64,000 bases of DNA from Agrobacterium vaccinii (GTDB taxonomy: Bacteria > Pseudomonadota > Alphaproteobacteria > Rhizobiales > Rhizobiaceae). The translations under genes were made by a program, and so were the position numbers. This document shows, in pieces, positions 57,443 to 64,000 of this stretch. The stretch is taken from assembly GCF_021310995.1 (NCBI RefSeq), contig NZ_CP054151.1, positions 1,247,001 to 1,311,000 on the forward strand, given 5' to 3'. Each line of letters opens with the position of its first letter. The stretch's first letter is position 1. The notes beneath the pieces are model-generated. The model did not search any database. It was not told the DNA's origin and saw only the letters and a program-made list of their open reading frames with translations.

Positions 57443-58624
57443 TCAAGCTGGTGAGAGAGACGCTTCCACGGCGCGGCCATCATGCGGCGCTGCCAGGGAA
57501 GCAAGTTTATGAACGAGCTGAATGCAATCCGACTTGTCAGTGACCCACTGCTGACGGTCGATTGCTGCAAGCTTGTGACAATCATCGAGATAAGCCTGTT
57601 CGCTGAGGCCGCGGAACAGAGCTTCGAGCGTGGCGGCATCCGCTGATGGCAGGATGCGACCGATACCTCTCGTCTCGAGGAAGCGAGCCGTCTCCGTTTG
57701 CGCGACTGCGATGGGCAACGTGCCGTAGAGGCAGCCCTCATAAAGACGGTTGGGCAGCAGCCAGCTGGAATTCTGGCCTTCCTCGAAGAAGTCGATGGCC
57801 CAGGTGAATTGCACCTCGTTATAGATCGACGCGAGATCCTCGGGGTTTTTGTAAGGACCCTGAAAGCTGAGATGCAGCGCGTTGGCGACGAAGCCATCGA
57901 AATCATCGAACTCCGAATAAGCCGGGCGTCCGCGCAGGATGACTTCCAACTTGCCATCCATGCGTTTTGCAAAATCAGCGAGAATTTCGAGTGACTTGCG
58001 GCAGCGAAGTGCGCCGAACCAGCCGATTTTCCAGGGCTCTCCGGCCTTGGGCAGGCGCGGAGCGGGCGCTGCCAGCGTGGTTTGATCCAGCATCAAAACC
58101 TTGTTTTCCTGCAGCAGGACCGGCAGTTGCAGGCCGGAGCGCGGCGCAAAATATTGGCTCACAAAAGCGGGTGAACTGGTGATCAGCAGTTTTGCATCGC
58201 GCGCGAAATAACGCTGCGCTGCATTCACCAGCTTGCCGACAACACCATCATTCAGCAGCAGACGGTGGATGTCGAGGCACTCGTAGACAACAGGAACGCT
58301 ACGACCGTAGATAGCCGATGCCCGACGGGCGAGCGCCAGCATTTCGAGATTGCGTGCGATGATGACATCCGGCTTGGCCACACCCTTCAGCGCGCTGCGC
58401 AGCTCAAGGCTGGACTTGAGGATAGACAGGATGCGCTGGGCAAACCGTCCATCCGCCGTCTCACCCAAGACGATGGGGGAGACACCATCGACCGTGGCGA
58501 GCGTGTTTTCACCCCGGGTGAACCCGGCAAGGCTCACACATGCTCCACCCGCCTGCAACGTCATGACGCGCCGACGAATGGCCGGATCGGCAAGGTCGTG
58601 AGCGAGGTAAAGAACGTGCGTCAT
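57443..58624 (-). CDS. exoL: Succinoglycan glycosyltransferase ExoL
   Basis: The 393-residue protein has a GT4-like GT-B outline: MTHVLYLAHDLADPAIRRRV, KPDVIIARNLEMLALARR, VYECLDIHRLL and WAIDFFEEGQNSSWLLPNRLYEGCLYGTLPIAV, the last being the nucleotide-sugar binding part. ExoL adds a beta-1,4 glucose to the lipid-linked trisaccharide. It starts 52 bases after the exoK stop and is directly followed by exoA. Confidence 0.92.
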   Translation of the reverse strand: MTHVLYLAHDLADPAIRRRVMTLQAGGACVSLAGFTRGENTLATVDGVSPIVLGETADGRFAQRILSILKSSLELRSALKGVAKPDVIIARNLEMLALARRASAIYGRSVPVVYECLDIHRLLLNDGVVGKLVNAAQRYFARDAKLLITSSPAFVSQYFAPRSGLQLPVLLQENKVLMLDQTTLAAPAPRLPKAGEPWKIGWFGALRCRKSLEILADFAKRMDGKLEVILRGRPAYSEFDDFDGFVANALHLSFQGPYKNPEDLASIYNEVQFTWAIDFFEEGQNSSWLLPNRLYEGCLYGTLPIAVAQTETARFLETRGIGRILPSADAATLEALFRGLSEQAYLDDCHKLAAIDRQQWVTDKSDCIQLVHKLASLAAPHDGRAVEASLSPA

Positions 58625-58675
58625 ACAGATGTCCTGGGTGAAGGTGGATTATGGCGATCGAAATTCGTCGTGTCG

Positions 58676-59464
58676 TCAGTTCGTCACGCAGGCAACGGAC
58701 TCAGGAAACTGGCACTTGTCGCCAATCGCTGTGAACGCCATGCGGTCGACACTCATGATGGTCGGGCCGCTATAGGCGAACTTGCCCATCCAGCTTTTCA
58801 GCGTGTCCGTGCCCCAAAGACTGAAGAAAATCTTCTGCGGATTCTGCGGAATCTTCGAAGCGTCCGTCACCTCATGAACCATCTTGCCATTGACGTAGTA
58901 GCGCAGGCGCTGCGGCTCCCAGACGAAGGCATAGTCATTGTAGGCCTTGTCGGCACCACCCGCGACATCCACCAGCTTTTCATTGCCGCCCTTTGCGGAG
59001 ACGTACTGGTTGAGCTGGACCTGAGACGTGTTCTTACCCAGTACCTCCATGTCGATCTCGTCATGCGGCTTCTTGTCGGTTGGACCGATGTAGGTGAAGA
59101 AAGCCGAATTCAGGCCCGATCCGGTCGCGGTTTTGATGCGCGCTTCATAGGTGCCATAGCGATAGCGGCCCTTGGTCTGGATTTCGCCACAGGAAAAATT
59201 GCGGTCGCCCGCTTTACCTTCCTGATAGCCCAACTGGAGCTTGCCCTCTTCGAACTTCACCAGCTTTTTCGACCAGGTGCAGTTCTGGTGCGGGCCATTG
59301 TTCCAGCCATCCGACACGTACCAGAAGGACCGGTCCATGCTGTCGAAATTTTCGACGAAGGATTTCCCATTGTCTTCTTGCGCCAGCGCGGCAGGTGCGC
59401 CGAGGCTGAGGGCCAGAAGAGTGGATGCAATCATGCGCGATGGAACGCCGAGATATGCAGTCAT
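58676..59464 (-). CDS. exoK: Secreted succinoglycan-cleaving glycanase ExoK (GH16)
   Basis: The 262-residue enzyme has a signal peptide (MIASTLLALSLGAPAALAQ) and a GH16 beta-jelly-roll: FDSMDRSFWYVSDGWNNG, YGTYEARIKTATGSGL and the catalytic motif DEIDME at 135-140 with both Glu. ExoK cuts nascent succinoglycan to low-molecular-weight forms. In S. meliloti it acts independently of the PrsD/PrsE-exported ExsH. Its ATG is four bases after the exoH stop. Confidence 0.95.
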   Translation of the reverse strand: MTAYLGVPSRMIASTLLALSLGAPAALAQEDNGKSFVENFDSMDRSFWYVSDGWNNGPHQNCTWSKKLVKFEEGKLQLGYQEGKAGDRNFSCGEIQTKGRYRYGTYEARIKTATGSGLNSAFFTYIGPTDKKPHDEIDMEVLGKNTSQVQLNQYVSAKGGNEKLVDVAGGADKAYNDYAFVWEPQRLRYYVNGKMVHEVTDASKIPQNPQKIFFSLWGTDTLKSWMGKFAYSGPTIMSVDRMAFTAIGDKCQFPESVACVTN

Positions 59465-59468
59465 GAGT

Positions 59469-60614
59469 TCACCTCTGTCTTTGATAGGCTGTATCCGGTA
59501 CGGGCTGCGCTGGCGCGGCTTTCACGGACGTTGAATTCGGAGCGAGTGGTTTCTGCTTCTTGCTTCTGCTGCCCGTCAGCACGCCGTAAAGCGTCGGCAG
59601 TCTCGCGCGAACCTGCGCATTGCTGACGATGAGAATGGCGAAGGACAGCAGGACCGCACCGATATAGAATGCAGGATAGAAATCTGGACCACCTCTGTTC
59701 CAGACCATCCACATGATCACGAGAAGCGGATAGTGGGCGCAGAAAATCCAAAAGCTGAGACTGCCCGTTTCAGACAGGCGACGCCCAGTGCGGCTCTGGA
59801 TGAGCAGCGAGGACGATGCCCACAGGCCCATAGCGCCGAACACGGCGAGTAGGTTGCGCAGCAGGTTCAGCTCGAACGTGAATTCCGGCCCCGTGAAATA
59901 AAGACCTGTCGCCAGCGAAGCGGCGGCCAGGAGAACCGCGACCGTGAGACGGCCTGCATAGGGGTCGAGCGTCTTGAGGTCCACCTTGTGGAGAGCAAGG
60001 GCGATGCCGAGGGCGAAGCTGAACAGGATCGATTTCTTCTGCACAATAAACAGGGTCAGGTCAGGCCATGCGGTGATGATCAGCAGCACTGCCAGCGTCA
60101 CCAAGGCGAAGCGTTTGACGAAGAATGCCAGAATAGGTGACAGGAGAATGCAGACGAACAGGTCCCGTAAGAAGTACAGGGGAACATTGACCGGAAGCTC
60201 TTCCAGGGCTGCGCCATGGCTGATGATTTCACGCGTCGTTGCGTTCCAGAGATCAGGGAAGTAACCCAAGCCGACTTCGAAACGCTGGAGCAGCAGCACG
60301 GCAAGAAACAGCGCGCCATTCCATAGGATGAACGGCAGCAAAACGGTCTTGGCCTTGGACTTCACCGTCGCCAGATAATCGAACGCCTGCATGCCACGAC
60401 GAAACAGCAAATAGCCGGAAATCGCGCTCAGGCAGGGCACACCGATGCGAAACAGGGCATCGCCGAGAAACACGCGTATCCAATCAAAGAAACCGTACAC
60501 CCCGAGAAATGGGCTCGTTTCAGGATTATGCGGCACGTGAACGAAAACGATGCCGGATATCAAAATAATGCGCATCAAATTGATGCGGGAAGATAGGTTC
60601 TGATCAAAAGTCAC
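59469..60614 (-). CDS. exoH: Succinoglycan succinyltransferase ExoH
   Basis: This 381-residue membrane protein of the acyltransferase-3 family has about ten helices and starts with INLMRIILISGIVFVHVPH, the family's R/H motif. ExoH adds succinyl groups to succinoglycan, needed for cleavage by ExoK-type glycanases and for symbiosis in S. meliloti. Hydrophobic helices run to about residue 345, followed by a polar tail. It is the first gene after the 368-base intergenic region. Confidence 0.93.
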   Translation of the reverse strand: MTFDQNLSSRINLMRIILISGIVFVHVPHNPETSPFLGVYGFFDWIRVFLGDALFRIGVPCLSAISGYLLFRRGMQAFDYLATVKSKAKTVLLPFILWNGALFLAVLLLQRFEVGLGYFPDLWNATTREIISHGAALEELPVNVPLYFLRDLFVCILLSPILAFFVKRFALVTLAVLLIITAWPDLTLFIVQKKSILFSFALGIALALHKVDLKTLDPYAGRLTVAVLLAAASLATGLYFTGPEFTFELNLLRNLLAVFGAMGLWASSSLLIQSRTGRRLSETGSLSFWIFCAHYPLLVIMWMVWNRGGPDFYPAFYIGAVLLSFAILIVSNAQVRARLPTLYGVLTGSRSKKQKPLAPNSTSVKAAPAQPVPDTAYQRQR

Positions 60615-60982
60615 ATCAGTTCCCCTTATTGGGCGGCGTCTCCCTTCACCGCGTTACAACCAGAGCGAACGTAAGCCCGATGCGGAGTCTGGTTTCCACT
60701 TTGGGATAAAATGTGGCGATGCGGGAAAAAGACAATTTGAAATATGAGGGGTAAATCTCTGGCGTGACACGACTTTCGTAACGTAATGAAACTCAAGTCG
60801 ATGATTTTTAATCGTTTTTATTTCAACTGTTAACCGGTTTGATGACGACGGGCCGCTGTTGATAATCGTGTTTTATGCTGCGCTGCAAAACGAAATCCGA
60901 GATTTGCTCACAAACGCGTGAGGAAGGGTGTTCCAAAGCTGGCGGATTTGTGGCGAAATAAGGCTTGTAAAGGTTGCAGATA
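60615..60982. promoter_or_regulatory. AT-rich spacer between exoH and exoT
   Basis: These 368 bases separate exoT (upstream) from exoH on the same strand. In S. meliloti exoI lies here; no comparable frame is present and the largest open frames look non-coding. Base composition is clearly AT-richer than the genes around it, with T and A runs at 60800-60835. It should hold the promoter of the exoH-exoP operon and possibly sites for a MucR/Ros-type regulator, which is inference. Confidence 0.45.
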
Positions 60983-62455
60983 TTACGCCACGGCCTGCTT
61001 GGCTTTCCGGTCTCGCACCATTCCGATGATTTTACGCAGCAGTGCACGTTCGGTCAGCAGAATCAGTACGGCATAAATCACGCCACCAGCGACGGCTCCG
61101 ACTGCCACCTGCATATAGGCGTGTGGCAGGCTGTCGGCGAAGACGTACAGGATATAGCGGACCGCAAGCGCCATGACGAAGGACGCAATCATGGGGCGGC
61201 TGCTGATATAGAGGCCTTTCAGCAGCGGCATTTCGCTGGCCTTGAAAACGGCCCAGGAATAGGCAAACAGCGTGACGGCGTTGACGATGCAGAGCCACAC
61301 CATCGCGTCGATCAGCGTGCCATAGATCGCGGCGAGCCAGACTGCGGCTGTCGTAACAACGGCACGGATCGTTGCCGACCAGAAGAGAACACGGCCGTAA
61401 CCGGCACCCTTCAAATAGGGAATAAAGGTGCTGCACGGCGTCAATATTGCCTTGGAGAGTGCCAGCAAGCCAAGCACGGGCCAGGCGTAGGCCCAGTTTG
61501 GCCCGAAGATCACGAGCATCGCGGGTTCTGCAATCGCCCACAGGCCGAACATCATTGGTGCCAGCAATACTGTCAGCACCTGTGTGGAGAACATCAGCGC
61601 ATCGCGGCGGCGCTGCTTGTCGTCCATCATGCGGCTGAAAGCGGGAAACAGCACACCCATGACGGCGGATAGGACGACCTGGTTGGGAATGCTGGCGAAG
61701 CGGTTGGACGCGGAGTAGGCACCCGCATCCGCAAGGCCGAGATAACGCGCGATGATGACCATGGGTGACTGGAAGGTCACGAAGTTGGCGATTTCCGAGC
61801 CCATCAAACCGGAGCTGAAGCCCAGCAGCGGAATCAACCGTTTCGGCTTCATTACGAAAGCAGGCTTGTAGCGCGATACGGCGTAAAGACCGACGAGGCG
61901 GATGAGCGCTGCGGAGAAAAGCTGGATGATCAACGCCCAGACGCCGTAACCGGCAAGGGCAAGGCCGACGGCGAGGATGGCGGCGGCACTCTCCGACGTC
62001 ATGCTCCAGATGGCGTCCTTGCTGAAATTCATGCGCCGGGCCAGCAGCGAATAGGCGACATCACCCGCCAATTGCAGCGGAATGAGAAACGCCATGATGC
62101 GCAGCAGATAGGCGCTTTCGACCGCGCCCAGCAATCCGCCGAAGAACTCGGCACCGAAGAACAATATCGCGGCCATGGTGCAGGAAATCGCAAGATTGGC
62201 CCAGAAGACGGTATGGATCGTGTCCATATCCTCTTCCTTTTCCACAATCAGCGCGGAGGTCAGGCCAGCGCCTGCAATCATGGTCAGGAACTGCACGACC
62301 GTCAGACCGACAGCGACGACACCGAACTCTTCGGGTGTCAGCAATCGGGCGAGAATCGGAACCGTGACAAACTTAAGCCCGAATGTGCCTGTTTTTGATA
62401 AAACGCTCCAGCCGACATTTGCGGTAATCGTCTTGACGCTCGGAGCTGGGGGCAT
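60983..62455 (-). CDS. exoT: Succinoglycan subunit flippase ExoT
   Basis: The 490-residue protein has about twelve to fourteen membrane helices and the MOP/PST flippase opening VGWSVLSKTGTFGLKFVTVPILARLLTPEEFG. ExoT moves succinoglycan intermediates across the inner membrane. Landmarks: AYSASNRFASIPNQVVLSAVMGVLFPAFSRM, and ARYLGLADAGAYS. The ATG at 62455 leaves 120 bases to the divergent exoW. Confidence 0.92.
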   Translation of the reverse strand: MPPAPSVKTITANVGWSVLSKTGTFGLKFVTVPILARLLTPEEFGVVAVGLTVVQFLTMIAGAGLTSALIVEKEEDMDTIHTVFWANLAISCTMAAILFFGAEFFGGLLGAVESAYLLRIMAFLIPLQLAGDVAYSLLARRMNFSKDAIWSMTSESAAAILAVGLALAGYGVWALIIQLFSAALIRLVGLYAVSRYKPAFVMKPKRLIPLLGFSSGLMGSEIANFVTFQSPMVIIARYLGLADAGAYSASNRFASIPNQVVLSAVMGVLFPAFSRMMDDKQRRRDALMFSTQVLTVLLAPMMFGLWAIAEPAMLVIFGPNWAYAWPVLGLLALSKAILTPCSTFIPYLKGAGYGRVLFWSATIRAVVTTAAVWLAAIYGTLIDAMVWLCIVNAVTLFAYSWAVFKASEMPLLKGLYISSRPMIASFVMALAVRYILYVFADSLPHAYMQVAVGAVAGGVIYAVLILLTERALLRKIIGMVRDRKAKQAVA

Positions 62456-62575
62456 TCGTGCATCCTATATGGTTTGGAGGCCAGCAGGGTAGTGGGCTGG
62501 CGGGAGATTTGCCACTCATCGGGGCCGCTCTTTTATCGGGCCCGACACTTCTTGATCAACACAAGGGGCGAAACA
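62456..62575. promoter_or_regulatory. Divergent exoT-exoW promoter region
   Basis: A 120-base spacer with both promoters. It has two dyads: GCCAGC (62480-62485) with GCTGGC (62496-62501), and a GC-rich pair around TCGGGGCC and GGGCCCGA at 62519-62545. They are candidate regulator sites or part of a leader hairpin for exoW. Confidence 0.4.
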
Positions 62576-63541
62576 ATGGCGAAATTTACAGTCGTTATTC
62601 CTTATTATCAAAAACAGCATGGCGTACTTGGTCGTGCATTGGCATCGGTTTTTTCCCAGTCTCTTCAGGATTTCGACCTCGTCACCGTCGATGATGAATC
62701 GCCTTATCCCATTGAAAAAGAACTAGAAGAGCTGACTGAAGCGCAGCGAAACCGCATCAAGGTCATCAAGCAGGCCAATGGTGGACCGGGCGGTGCACGC
62801 AACACCGGGCTCGATAACGTACCAGCGGAAACTGCCTATGTCGCATTCCTTGATTCGGACGATATGTGGACGCCGGATCACCTGAAGAATGCCGCCTACA
62901 GCCTCGAAACCTTTGGTGGTGAATGCTATTGGGCATCGATGCAGGCGAGCGACGAGTTCTATTATCACTTCGCGATTTCCGAACTGGAAAACAACGAGGG
63001 TGCGACGCGGCTGAACGAATCGCCCAAGGTAATCGAGCTGCCGGATCTGGCCAGCGTCATGCTGCGCAACTGGAGCTTCCTGCATTTGTCCTGCATGGTC
63101 ATCGGCAGGCCGCTGTTTGAAAAGATCCGTTTCGATCCCGTTTTGCGGCTGGCGGCGGAAGACGTGCTTTTCTTCTGCGATTGCATTCTTGCGTCGAAAC
63201 GCTCGCTTTTGTGCGACGATGCGGGCGCCATGCGCGGCATGGGTGTGAACATATTCCACAGCATCGACAACAGCTCGCCGGAATTCCTGCGCCAGCAATT
63301 CAACACCTGGGTCGCGCTCGATACGTTGCAGGGCCGGTTTGCCAAGCGGCCTGCCGATGTCGCCTCCATTGCATCTTACAAAAACACCGCGCGCAAGCAG
63401 GCGCTGTGGAGCCAGGCGGGCAAGCTGAAGCAGCGTAAGGCGCCGGAACTGGGCCTGCTGTTCAAATGGATGATGCGTGATCCTGCCATTTTGCGTGCAG
63501 CACTGGAGCTTGGGACTGGCAAATTCGCCCGTCCGAAGTGA
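62576..63541 (+). CDS. exoW: Succinoglycan glycosyltransferase ExoW
   Basis: The protein has 321 residues from the ATG at 62576, which has an AAGGGGCG site; the frame is open 34 codons further upstream without support. GT2 signature: FTVVIPYYQKQHGVLGRALASV, LVTVDDESPYP, GGPGGARNTGLDNV and VAFLDSDDMW. ExoW adds a beta-1,3-linked glucose in the side chain of the octasaccharide, by comparison with S. meliloti. exoV follows 37 bases later. Confidence 0.93.
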   Translation: MAKFTVVIPYYQKQHGVLGRALASVFSQSLQDFDLVTVDDESPYPIEKELEELTEAQRNRIKVIKQANGGPGGARNTGLDNVPAETAYVAFLDSDDMWTPDHLKNAAYSLETFGGECYWASMQASDEFYYHFAISELENNEGATRLNESPKVIELPDLASVMLRNWSFLHLSCMVIGRPLFEKIRFDPVLRLAAEDVLFFCDCILASKRSLLCDDAGAMRGMGVNIFHSIDNSSPEFLRQQFNTWVALDTLQGRFAKRPADVASIASYKNTARKQALWSQAGKLKQRKAPELGLLFKWMMRDPAILRAALELGTGKFARPK

Positions 63542-63578
63542 CCCTGACGCAACCACATTCTTATTTCAGGAGTATTCC

Positions 63579-64000
63579 ATGAAACCATATCACTGGGAAT
63601 CGCACCACGGTAATTTCGGCGATGACCTCAATCTCTGGCTTTGGGATTTTCTGCTGCCCGGCCTGCGGGATGTCCACCCGGATGTGCTGCTGGTGGGCGT
63701 CGGCACGGTGTTGAACGACGTTCTGTTTCCGCCGCAGCAGCGTAAGCTGATCATCGGCAGCGGTTATGGCTACGGTGCCGTACCGGATATCTCCAATAAG
63801 GAATTGTGGGATATTCGCTGCGTGCGCGGTGAGATGACGGCTGGCAAGCTCGGTTTGCCGGTAGAGATGGGTATCGTCGACCCTGCGGTGATGGTGACGG
63901 AGATGGCGGAGTTCCGAAATCTGCCGAAGCTCCACAAGAAGACTTTCGTGCCCCATTGGGAATCTGCGGAATTCGGCATGTGGGAAACGGTCTGCGAGCC
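63579..64000 (+). CDS. exoV: Succinoglycan pyruvyltransferase ExoV (partial, cut by window end)
   Basis: The ATG at 63579 has a CAGGAG site and about 140 residues are visible to the edge. The start, MKPYHWESHHGNFGDDLNLW, is near-diagnostic of ExoV and of the polysaccharide pyruvyl transferase family, which places a ketal pyruvate on the terminal sugar. The following segment, IIGSGYGYGAVPDI and RCVRGEMTAGKLGL, fits the same fold. Confidence 0.92.
   Translation, partial: MKPYHWESHHGNFGDDLNLWLWDFLLPGLRDVHPDVLLVGVGTVLNDVLFPPQQRKLIIGSGYGYGAVPDISNKELWDIRCVRGEMTAGKLGLPVEMGIVDPAVMVTEMAEFRNLPKLHKKTFVPHWESAEFGMWETVCE

Noticed and set aside
60823..61047. Small minus-strand frame (74 codons) between exoH and exoT, possibly an exoI remnant.
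   Set aside because: No similarity to a nuclease by eye, overlaps the end of exoT and has no ribosome site.

Overview
The window comes from an alphaproteobacterium of the Rhizobiaceae, most likely the Agrobacterium/Rhizobium group. The best evidence is a succinoglycan (exo) cluster in the rhizobial order, a periplasmic SUOX-fold protein next to a GGDEF-EAL protein that matches the Agrobacterium pruR-dcpA pair, a PrsD/PrsE-type type I secretion pair, and a DUF1612/HTH protein of a family found mainly in rhizobia. Housekeeping genes (secA, argJ, mutT-like, rsmJ) lie beside accessory loci, so this is a chromosome or chromid rather than a small plasmid. All calls were made by reading the sequence; no database search was run.

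Layout. 1-3.9 kb: edge of a Glyoxalase_8-type gene, a CelD/BcsL-like acetyltransferase, an EamA transporter and a family 8 glycosyltransferase. 3.9-10.8 kb: secA, divergent from a secreted parvulin isomerase, then argJ, a GNAT gene and a Nudix gene as a tight operon, then a small membrane protein. 10.8-15.8 kb: a tetR-MFP-RND efflux operon with a clear palindromic operator. 15.8-22.7 kb: divergent oxyR/katG, the pruR-dcpA pair and an FkbM methyltransferase. 22.7-27.2 kb: a FadR-type regulator and a four-gene peptide/nickel-type ABC transporter with no binding-protein gene. 27.5-30.7 kb: prsD-prsE. 30.7-35 kb: a second MFP-RND pump. 35.2-43.3 kb: the DUF1612 protein, an eptA-response regulator-histidine kinase operon, a secreted protein of unknown function, topoisomerase IB and a PQQ-type sugar dehydrogenase. 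43.5-51 kb: a 61-residue conserved-looking protein, RsmJ, an RluA-type synthase, a YigZ/IMPACT protein, a TIGR03862-like flavoprotein, a large hybrid histidine kinase and a GhrA-like reductase. 51.1-64 kb: the exo cluster, with exoP, N, O, M, A, L, K, H and T on the minus strand and exoW and exoV (cut by the window end) on the plus strand.

How the genes fit together. The exo genes cover sugar-nucleotide supply (ExoN), stepwise glycosyl transfer (ExoA, L, M, O, W), decoration (ExoH succinyl, ExoV pyruvyl), flipping (ExoT), chain-length control (ExoP) and depolymerisation (ExoK). The early and late genes exoY, F, Q, U, X, Z and B are not in view. Much of the rest concerns the cell envelope and stress: two RND pumps, lipid A modification with its own two-component system, c-di-GMP control by a pterin-responsive pair, and peroxide defence. 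I see no rRNA, tRNA, CRISPR array, insertion sequence or prophage.
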